Origin: Dehalococcoidia bacterium | GTDB taxonomy: Bacteria > Chloroflexota > Dehalococcoidia > GIF9 > AB-539-J10 | Reading direction: 5' to 3' | Assembly (NCBI GenBank): GCA_004375885.1 | Contig: SOJG01000070.1 | Coordinates: 1 to 14,461, forward strand | Length of the DNA: 14,461 nucleotides | Shown here: piece after piece, positions 6,799-12,074 of the stretch | Layout of the letters: the number at the start of each line of letters is the position of its first letter | How positions within the stretch are numbered: position 1 is the stretch's first letter | Program-made: the position numbers and the translations under genes | Notes under the pieces: model-generated | What the model was told of the DNA's origin: nothing | What the model saw: the letters and a program-made list of their open reading frames with translations, nothing else | The model's database searches: none

Positions 6799-7470
6799 TC
6801 AGGGTAAACTCCGCGAAGAATGTCCGCGTATACGTTTTCTGATCCTGGCCCACACGCTTGAAAAATGCACTAAGGAACTGGATTTCCGCCCCAGAACTCT
6901 GCCTTGGGCTAAGCAACTCAAGAAGTCGTCGGGTCCGTCGAATTCAGGCATTTCCACATACGCCCGGCCAATCTCACCTGGGGTATGGGCATCGCTGCCA
7001 GCGCTGGCAACTTTCCCATGCTCCTTGGCCAGTCTCCACGCTCTGGCGATGCTTCTGGAGGACGGCGTACGAGCATTCAGAGTCTCGATAATATCCACCC
7101 GGGATAGGACTTCTGCCGAGGTTAGCGTGTCACCATTCCAGAAGAATGGCCGGCCAAATGGATGAGGAATACCAACCAGACCGCCTTGGCTTCGGATTTG
7201 AGATATTGCTTCGTGGGGAGACAATCCCTTGGGGACCGCTTCATTGAGAAAGAGTCCCATTATTTCGCCTGCGGGTGTCAGGATCTCTTCAGCAACGATC
7301 ACTCTAAAGGGGGCAATCTCCTTCAATTTCAGGGCCCCACGAATGGTATTGTGGTCAGCTACAGCGATGCAGTTTATCCCTAGCTCGAGGCAACGCTCGA
7401 CTATTTGCTCCAAAGGCATCAGACAATCCATAGAGTAGCAGGTGTGGATATGCAAATCAGCTTTTATCAC
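6799..7470 (-). CDS. PHP-domain metal-dependent phosphoesterase
   Basis: The 223-residue protein has the PHP metal-binding motifs in order: DLHIHTCYS (Asp5, His7, His9), a downstream ADHNT, GIPHPFG, and GSDAH near the C-terminus. PHP proteins use a cluster of two or three metal ions to hydrolyse phosphoesters. Relatives include histidinol phosphatase, YciV/Rnm exonuclease and DNA polymerase III-associated domains. This short stand-alone form is most like uncharacterised PHP phosphoesterases, and the substrate is unknown. The start is GTG 7470, and only a weak AGGA lies upstream. The last 20 residues are Arg/Ser-rich and end a few bases before a REP-like repeat, so the native C-terminus may have been altered there. 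A promoter at 7605-7613 probably drives this gene and perhaps the two downstream. Confidence 0.85.
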   Translation of the reverse strand: MIKADLHIHTCYSMDCLMPLEQIVERCLELGINCIAVADHNTIRGALKLKEIAPFRVIVAEEILTPAGEIMGLFLNEAVPKGLSPHEAISQIRSQGGLVGIPHPFGRPFFWNGDTLTSAEVLSRVDIIETLNARTPSSRSIARAWRLAKEHGKVASAGSDAHTPGEIGRAYVEMPEFDGPDDFLSCLAQGRVLGRKSSSLVHFSSVWARIRKRIRGHSSRSLP

Positions 7471-7506
7471 TTAGCTTACTTGTCCTACTATTGCCTATCG
7501 GTCATT

Positions 7507-7548
7507 CCGGGCTCTCTTCCTCCGATCATCCTGAGGCAGTACGCCCGG
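7507..7548. repeat. Structured inverted repeat in the PHP gene leader
   Basis: CCGGGC (7507-7512) pairs with GCCCGG (7543-7548), and inside it CCTC (7519-7522) pairs with GAGG (7533-7536), separated by symmetric 6-base internal loops. The preceding GGTCATT joins it to the 13-base word shared with 6739-6751, so this is probably another degenerate copy of a dispersed palindromic element. If transcribed from the promoter at 7605-7613, it would fold in the leader RNA. Confidence 0.5.
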
Positions 7549-7604
7549 TTAGCTGAGTCTGAACGTGGCGATGGAAAGATATGCCTCCCCTTTGCCGTTA
7601 CAGG

Positions 7605-7613
7605 ATTATATCA
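7605..7613 (-). promoter_or_regulatory. Extended -10 promoter upstream of the PHP gene
   Basis: On the minus strand the sequence reads TGATATAAT, a perfect TATAAT (7610-7605) preceded by the TGn extension. No good -35 lies 16-18 bases upstream, as expected for extended -10 promoters. Transcription would start near 7598, giving a leader of about 128 bases that includes the inverted repeat at 7507-7548. Confidence 0.55.
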
Positions 7614-7675
7614 GATTCGTCAAAGATTGCAGCCAGCTTCGTTCAACCTCAGTTGGAGTTGGGGCAATGAGCTAG

Positions 7676-7696
7676 CACTGCCGATGGCTGGCAGCG
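7676..7696 (-). terminator. Hairpin downstream of efp
   Basis: CACTGCC (7676-7682) and GGCAGCG (7690-7696) form a 7-bp stem with one G-U pair and a 7-base loop on the minus-strand transcript. It lies 20 bases after the efp stop. The following bases hold no T-run, so termination would be weak or factor-dependent. Confidence 0.3.
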
Positions 7697-7716
7697 GTAA
7701 GGCTAATCCAGTCGTG

Positions 7717-8277
7717 TCAGCCTGCTTTCTCCTGGTATTCGCCAGTGCGTGTATTGACTCTGATGATGTCGCCCGTGTTGATGAAGAGAGGAACCTGGAT
7801 GGTTACCCCAGTCTCCAGCGTGGCTGACTTGGTCCCCGCCGTAGCTCTGTCCCCCTTAAAGCCGGGCTCCGTCTCCCTGACCTGAAGCTCTACCGAATTG
7901 GGTAGCTCTACCGCCACGGTGTCTCCCTTGCAGGTCAGGATTTCCAGCACGAGACCCTCCTTGAGATAGTCTGCCCCCCGTCCTATCTGAGCAGAAGTCA
8001 ACATAATCTGCTCGTAACTCTCGTTATCCATGAAATAATAGAGGTCCCCATCGTTATAGAGGTACTGGGCCGGGCGATGCTCCAGGAACGCTGGCGTGAT
8101 TTTGTCCCCGGATTGGAAATTCCGCTCCGTGATATTCCCACTACGGGCATCGCGGAGTTTCAACTTGACCACAGGCTGCCTTTGCTGCATCTTGACATGC
8201 TGATATTCCACAACCTGGTATATCTGGCCGTCTAGCTCTATGGCAGCTCCCTTTCTCAATTCTCCGGCATCGAGCAT
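7717..8277 (-). CDS. efp: Elongation factor P with atypical tip loop
   Basis: The 186-residue protein has the three beta-barrel domains of EF-P, which binds between the P and E sites and relieves ribosome stalling at proline runs. Family blocks include YLYNDGDLYYFMDNESYEQI in domain II and ETEPGFKGDRATAG plus TGDIIRVNTRTGEY in domain III. The loop that reaches the peptidyl-transferase centre normally reads KPGKG, with a modified Lys. Here it reads HVKMQQRQPVV, putting Gln32 at the modified position and Arg33 next to it. The ATG at 8277 has a strong GGAGG 7 bases upstream. The gene lies 169 bases after the aminopeptidase gene, which suggests its own transcript start or loose operon membership. 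Confidence 0.95.
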   Translation of the reverse strand: MLDAGELRKGAAIELDGQIYQVVEYQHVKMQQRQPVVKLKLRDARSGNITERNFQSGDKITPAFLEHRPAQYLYNDGDLYYFMDNESYEQIMLTSAQIGRGADYLKEGLVLEILTCKGDTVAVELPNSVELQVRETEPGFKGDRATAGTKSATLETGVTIQVPLFINTGDIIRVNTRTGEYQEKAG

Positions 8278-8446
8278 TTCGTAACCTCCTACTCAAGCAT
8301 TTTGCCCTCAGCTGTATCAGCCGGGGGTATCCGGTCTTCGCCTCAACGTCGCAGCCACGGGCTCCAGACCCGCTGTGCCGTGCTTTCGGCCCTGTGAAGT
8401 CTTCAATTGTCAAGTATCCTGTGAGCGTCTTTCGGCATTCATCACA

Positions 8447-9583
8447 CTACTGATTGCCGAGAGCTGGCGGCTGCGGGCTATCCTTCCTGGCCCCGGTCAG
8501 TACTCTGGCCTTCCCGTTTTCCAGGACGGCCATATCTTCAATTCTGATACCACCCTGTCCCACGAGGTAGATTCCGGGTTCTATGGTGAAAACCATGCCA
8601 TCTAGAAGTGAATCGGAGGAATTAAAGCCAAGCCTTGGGGATTCGTGCACTGCCAGCCCGACACCATGTCCCAAACCATGACCAAAGGCATCTCCATAGC
8701 CAGCTTGCTCAATTGTCCTTCGAGCCAGCCGGTCTGCCTGCGCGGCGTCCATGCCTGCTTCAACTCCTTCTATAGCAGCGGTCTGTGCTCTGAGCACTAT
8801 GTCGTAGATCCGCCGTAGGGTGTTGTCGGCTTGGCCAAAGAACAACGTGCGACTAAGGTCGCTGCAATAACCGTTGAATCTCGCTCCCATATCAATGAGT
8901 ACCGGTTCACCGGACTGAATCGTCCTCTCCGTAGGCCTGGCATGAGGCAAAGCCGAATTCGGGCCTGAAGCCACAATGATCTCAAAAGCGATGCCTTCAC
9001 TCCCTTCCTGACGAAGGAGCTTTTCTATCTCCCAGGCTGCCTCCTTTTCCGTTATTCCCGGACGGATTATTGCCTTGGCCTGTTCAAGAGCGGCATCAGC
9101 CAGAGCTACTGCCCTTGTGATGGAATCCAGCTCTCCAGGCTCTTTTATGGCACGGAGCTCTTCTACCAGGCCGGTGGTGGGAATCAGCTCAAGGTCAACG
9201 TGCTTCGTCTCTATGGCCTCGGTGAGCTTATGATGACTATCGTAAGAAATGCAGTTGGCCTCGAAGCCCAGTCTGTTCCATCCCGAATCGGAGATCAAAC
9301 CAGGCAGCCAGTCGTGTAGCTCTCCCTTGGTCTGGACGATTTCGAAGTCTGGAGACTCACCCTTAGCTTGCTCCACATAGCGAAAGTCGGTAGCCAAAAT
9401 AGCCTTCTGCTTTGAAACGAGCAGCCATCCTGAGGAGCCGGTAAAGCCAGAAAGATAGCGGCGGTTCTCCGGCTGGGAAACCAGGAGGGCATCGAATCGC
9501 TCTTTGCCAGCAGACGTTCGCAGCTTTTGCAGTCGTGTTATCATGGGCTTTTTCTTTGGCTCTTCGACAACTCTATTCGTCAT
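8447..9583 (-). CDS. M24-family Xaa-Pro aminopeptidase/dipeptidase
   Basis: The 378-residue cytosolic metallopeptidase has an N-terminal creatinase-like domain (about 15-145) and a C-terminal pita-bread catalytic domain. All five metal ligands are present: Asp231 in LIDMGA, Asp242 in SDLSRT, His306 in GHGLGHGVG, Glu335 in TIEPG and Glu349 in RIED. Relatives (PepP, PepQ, YpdF) remove the N-terminal residue before proline or split Xaa-Pro dipeptides, and sequence alone does not decide between these. The ATG at 9583 has AAGGAG 6 bases upstream. The alternative Met14 has no ribosome site. It sits 55 bases after mgtE on the same strand and upstream of efp, and the pepP/pepQ-efp neighbourhood is common in bacteria. 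Confidence 0.93.
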   Translation of the reverse strand: MTNRVVEEPKKKPMITRLQKLRTSAGKERFDALLVSQPENRRYLSGFTGSSGWLLVSKQKAILATDFRYVEQAKGESPDFEIVQTKGELHDWLPGLISDSGWNRLGFEANCISYDSHHKLTEAIETKHVDLELIPTTGLVEELRAIKEPGELDSITRAVALADAALEQAKAIIRPGITEKEAAWEIEKLLRQEGSEGIAFEIIVASGPNSALPHARPTERTIQSGEPVLIDMGARFNGYCSDLSRTLFFGQADNTLRRIYDIVLRAQTAAIEGVEAGMDAAQADRLARRTIEQAGYGDAFGHGLGHGVGLAVHESPRLGFNSSDSLLDGMVFTIEPGIYLVGQGGIRIEDMAVLENGKARVLTGARKDSPQPPALGNQ

Positions 9584-9638
9584 GTCAATCTCCTTATGCC
9601 AGCGTGGAGGAGCGCTTCGGCTTCGCTCAACAGCCTGA

Positions 9639-11012
9639 TTACACTACCAGTATCATATGGGCAATGCCAAAGTAGAGCGCCACGCCGAATATATCCATAA
9701 TCGTAGTTATGAAAGGGGCAGAGACCAGGGCCGGGTCAACTTTGAATAGACGGAAAATGAACGGTAGAGCTCCGCCTACCAGGGTTGCCATTACTGAGAT
9801 GGCCACCAGGGTCGTGCACACTACGATGGCCACCTTCAGGTTCCCGCCCAGCATATAAGCCCAGCCCAGGGCAACTGCGCCAAGGACAACGCCCAGGATA
9901 GCACCTATCCCGGCCTCTCGCAAGACCACGGCCAGGGCGCGTCTTGGTTTCACCTCCCCGGTAGCCAGCCCACGGATAACGACGGTGGCCGATTGCGCTC
10001 CCACATTCCCGCCGGTGCCAATCAGCAGCGGGATGAAGGCCGCCAGTATCAGTATCTCCCCGAGCAGTCTTTCCTGCCCGGCAATGATACTGCCAGTGAT
10101 GGTATTTACCACGATAAGCAGGAGGAGCCATACCCCACGGCGCCGGACAACGCTGAGAATACGGCTGGCGAAGTAACCTCGCTCCGTACCCGGGACCGCA
10201 CCAAAGCGATAGATATCTTCGGTGGCTTCTTGCTCCACGATGTCCACCACGTCATCATACGTGATGATACCGACGAGACGATCCTCTGCGTCCACAACGG
10301 GAATTGCCAGCAGGTTATGCTCGCGCAGTTCCCTGGCCACTTCCTCACGGTCGGTGTGAGTAGAGACGAAGACAGGGTCCGGCCTCATGATATTGGTCAC
10401 ACTGGCATCCGGGTCGGCGACCACCAACTCCCTGAGTGAGACAGTTCCTATGAGATGACGGCGGCGGTCCATAACGTAGCATACGTATACGGTCTCCCGG
10501 TTGATGGCAAGCCTGCGGATCCTTTCCAGCGCCTGAGCCACAGTCATGTCCCCGTGCAGGTCTACGAACAAGGGGGTCATCTCGCGTCCGGCCGTGTCCT
10601 CCTCATAGCCCAGCAACTGCATGGTGACACGGCGCTGGTCGGGCGAGAGTATCTGTAATAGCCTGCGAGCTACCTTGGCAGGCACCTCGTCGAGCAGCTC
10701 CGTCCGGTCGTCGGGCGGCATTGCTTCCAGGAAACTCCGCGCTGCCTGGTCACTGAAGGCTTCAAGCAGCTGGTTCTGGAAGGCTCCATCCATGTAATCG
10801 AAAACAGAAATGGCAAGGCTCTTAGGGAGGAGGCGAAAGGCTATCACTGCCTCGTCGGCAGGTATGCTGGCCAGCAAATCGGCGACATGCGTCGGTTCTG
10901 AGTTCGACAGCCGGCCTCGCAACGCCCTGTATTGCTTGCTCTCCAGGAGCTCCTTGAATGTGTTCTCATCCAGAGCTTCCGGTGACGGCTTCTCGGCAAA
11001 CCCTTCGCTCAT
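9639..11012 (-). CDS. mgtE: MgtE-family magnesium channel
   Basis: The 457-residue protein matches full-length MgtE: a helical cytosolic N-domain (about 15-140), a pair of CBS domains (about 143-270) that sense cytosolic Mg2+, a connecting helix, and five transmembrane helices from about 293 to the end. The pore region has PLLIGTGGNVGAQSATVVIRG (GTGGN at 332-336). Asp440 lies in the last helix, where MgtE channels hold the selectivity Asp. It imports Mg2+ and is gated closed by internal Mg2+. The start chosen is ATG 11012. The frame runs on to 11072, but that extension is encoded by the terminator stem and is Pro/Phe-rich junk. No clear ribosome site precedes 11012. The upstream leader with promoter, small frame and terminator suggests attenuation control. 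Confidence 0.95.
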   Translation of the reverse strand: MSEGFAEKPSPEALDENTFKELLESKQYRALRGRLSNSEPTHVADLLASIPADEAVIAFRLLPKSLAISVFDYMDGAFQNQLLEAFSDQAARSFLEAMPPDDRTELLDEVPAKVARRLLQILSPDQRRVTMQLLGYEEDTAGREMTPLFVDLHGDMTVAQALERIRRLAINRETVYVCYVMDRRRHLIGTVSLRELVVADPDASVTNIMRPDPVFVSTHTDREEVARELREHNLLAIPVVDAEDRLVGIITYDDVVDIVEQEATEDIYRFGAVPGTERGYFASRILSVVRRRGVWLLLLIVVNTITGSIIAGQERLLGEILILAAFIPLLIGTGGNVGAQSATVVIRGLATGEVKPRRALAVVLREAGIGAILGVVLGAVALGWAYMLGGNLKVAIVVCTTLVAISVMATLVGGALPFIFRLFKVDPALVSAPFITTIMDIFGVALYFGIAHMILVV

Positions 11013-11020
11013 GTTACAGA

Positions 11021-11054
11021 CAAAGAAAAACCCCACGTCCGGTGGGACGTGGGG
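11021..11054 (-). terminator. Intrinsic terminator in the mgtE leader
   Basis: On the minus strand CCCCACGTCC (11054-11045) pairs perfectly with GGACGTGGGG (11040-11031) around the loop CACC, followed by TTTTTCTTT (11030-11022). The stem is 10 bp and GC-rich with a good U-tract. It ends 9 bases before the mgtE ATG and has no minus-strand gene upstream to serve. It can therefore only act on transcripts headed into mgtE, as an attenuator does. Confidence 0.9.
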
Positions 11055-11098
11055 CGGACACGCCTCAATCAAAGACCTGCACTAAGGCAAGCCCCACC
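11041..11098 (-). promoter_or_regulatory. Competing antiterminator pairing in the mgtE leader
   Basis: GTGGGGC (11097-11091) is perfectly complementary over 7 bp to GCCCCAC (11055-11049), which covers the 5' half of the terminator's left arm. In another register GGTGGGGC (11098-11091) pairs with GTCCCACC (11048-11041) over 8 bp with one G-U. Either pairing excludes the full terminator stem. The 5' arm lies in codons 23-25 of the leader reading frame, so ribosome position can decide which structure forms. No folding energy was calculated. Confidence 0.6.
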
Positions 11099-11165
11099 TC
11101 CATCGAACGCAAACAGCAACGCGTCGCCGTTTATGATCCGGGTCTGGGGATGACTTCGTTTCCAT
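11082..11165 (-). CDS. Putative 27-residue regulatory leader peptide of mgtE
   Basis: An ATG at 11165, about 16 bases after the predicted transcript start, opens 27 codons ending in TAG at 11084-11082. The peptide begins METKSSPDPDHKRRR, continues with a short hydrophobic stretch and RWRWG, and ends Leu-Pro-stop. The Pro-Asp-Pro-Asp then Arg-Arg-Arg order recalls the enterobacterial MgtL leader peptide (MEPDP...RRR), which makes ribosomes drop off at low Mg2+. Pro before the stop recalls TnaC-type slow termination. The antiterminator 5' arm falls in codons 23-25. The ribosome site is weak (GAG at 11176-11174). A frame of this length can arise by chance, so position and composition are the main arguments. 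Confidence 0.5.
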   Translation of the reverse strand: METKSSPDPDHKRRRVAVCVRWRWGLP

Positions 11166-11188
11166 TCTTATGTCTCGTTCCAGAGGAG

Positions 11189-11217
11189 ATTATAATCGGC
11201 GTAGGCAGGCATGTCAA
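11189..11217 (-). promoter_or_regulatory. Consensus sigma70 promoter of mgtE
   Basis: On the minus strand TTGACA (11217-11212) and TATAAT (11194-11189) are both perfect and separated by exactly 17 bases. Transcription should start near 11181, giving a leader of about 170 bases before the mgtE ATG. Such a strong constitutive-looking promoter makes sense if control is exerted afterwards by attenuation. Confidence 0.88.
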
Positions 11218-11262
11218 TCCATGAGCGCCGCTGCGGTGGCGAAGCATGGTCAGTTGCTTGAT

Positions 11263-11318
11263 GGGACCCTCTCACCCCACTCGGATTGTTAAGAGGCATC
11301 TCCGTGAGAGCGGGTCCC
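11263..11318. repeat. Long imperfect inverted repeat between mgtE and the two-component genes
   Basis: GGGACC (11263-11268) and CTCTCAC (11269-11275) pair with GTGAGAG (11304-11310) and GGTCCC (11313-11318), giving 13 bp with a 2-base bulge (CG at 11311-11312) around a 28-base loop. It ends where the putative response-regulator promoter begins and lies about 45 bases upstream of the mgtE -35. It could be an operator for a dimeric protein or a structured RNA end. There is no immediate T-run on either strand. Confidence 0.5.
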
Positions 11319-11348
11319 TTAGCAATTTCTTAACATTTGTGTTATAAG
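11319..11348 (+). promoter_or_regulatory. Putative promoter with 11-bp-spaced hexamers for the two-component operon
   Basis: TGTTATAAG (11340-11348) is an extended -10 element, and TTAGCA (11319-11324) is a moderate -35 at 18 bases. TTAGCA is followed at an 11-base period by TTAACA (11330-11335), and then, 12 bases on, by TTATAA (11342-11347). Hexamers at an 11-bp period are typical binding sites of OmpR/PhoB-family regulators, and TTAACA is the core of the Bacillus PhoP box. This suggests autoregulation. Confidence 0.45.
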
Positions 11349-11384
11349 GTTAGAGAACCTTGAAGGATTGCCAGGAGGCTGGAG

Positions 11385-12074
11385 TTGGCGCGCACAAGAG
11401 TTCTGGTGGTGGATGATGATATCAGGACCGTAGAGCTGGTCAAGCTCTACTTAAACCGGGACGGCTACCTGGTTCTCACTGCTTATAATGGGGTTGAAGC
11501 CCTGCGGCTGGCTCGAGAAAACCGTCCCGACCTCATAGTTCTAGACCTCATGCTGCCGGACATTTATGGCCTTGAGATCTGTCGTATCCTGAGACGTGAA
11601 TCCGATGTGCCGATCATCATGCTTACTGCCAGGACTACTGACCAGGACAAGCTGACGGGCCTGGAGATGGGCGCCGACGACTATGTAACCAAGCCTTTTA
11701 GTCCCAGTGAGTTGGCAGCGAGAGTGAGGGCAGTGCTGAGGCGGCTTCCGGGAGAGCGTGGTCCCGCAGAGATCAAGCACAATGAACTCACCATGGATTT
11801 CGAGAAACGGGAGGCGCGCCTTGCTGACAGACAGCTCAACCTGACCAAGATTGAATTCAAACTGCTGGGAGTCTTGGCCAGGAATCCGGGCCGGGTCTTC
11901 AGCCGGGCTGAGCTTATTGAAAAGGCTCTGGGCTATGATTTTGAAGGCCTCGACCGCACCATCGATGTTCATATCCTCAATCTGCGGCGCAAGATTGAGC
12001 CCGATCCCGCCGACCCCAAATATATAAAGACCGTCTATGGCGTCGGCTACAAATTCGGCGGCGGTGAGCAATGA
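11385..12074 (+). CDS. OmpR/PhoB-family response regulator
   Basis: The 229-residue protein has a receiver domain (1-122) with acidic pocket Asp10-Asp12, phospho-acceptor Asp54 in IVLDLMLP, Thr81 in MLTAR and Lys103 in TKPF. An OmpR-type winged-helix DNA-binding domain follows (about 128-227), including RAELIEKALGYDFEGLDRTIDVH-type recognition-helix sequence and the C-terminal hairpin YIKTVYGVGYKF. The start is TTG 11385, with AGGAGG at 11373-11378, 6 bases upstream. The end overlaps the sensor kinase gene by 4 bases. It is divergent from mgtE. The regulon is unknown. The hexamer repeats before the gene suggest it controls its own promoter. Confidence 0.95.
   Translation: MARTRVLVVDDDIRTVELVKLYLNRDGYLVLTAYNGVEALRLARENRPDLIVLDLMLPDIYGLEICRILRRESDVPIIMLTARTTDQDKLTGLEMGADDYVTKPFSPSELAARVRAVLRRLPGERGPAEIKHNELTMDFEKREARLADRQLNLTKIEFKLLGVLARNPGRVFSRAELIEKALGYDFEGLDRTIDVHILNLRRKIEPDPADPKYIKTVYGVGYKFGGGEQ

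Noticed and set aside
8385..8413. Promoter for efp from the minus-strand TTGACA at 8413-8408
   Set aside because: No -10-like hexamer lies 16-18 bases downstream (GCCGAA is there), so the perfect -35 word alone is not enough.
11013..11072. Longer MgtE starting at 11072
   Set aside because: The extra 20 residues are encoded by the terminator hairpin and U-tract and read like translated structure (PP, PP, FFF). MgtE proteins normally begin near the Met at 11012.
11082..11165. Tryptophan attenuator, because the leader frame has Arg-Trp-Arg-Trp
   Set aside because: A ribosome stalled at either Trp codon would still cover the antiterminator arm in codons 23-25, so starvation would not free it. 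The downstream genes also have no link to tryptophan.
11021..11181. M-box (ykoK) magnesium riboswitch upstream of mgtE
   Set aside because: I looked for the conserved M-box words as I remember them (the GUGAGGCUCC-type and CCAAUGGGUC-type segments) and did not see them on the minus-strand leader. The leader is also only about 130 bases up to the terminator. A covariance-model search would settle it.
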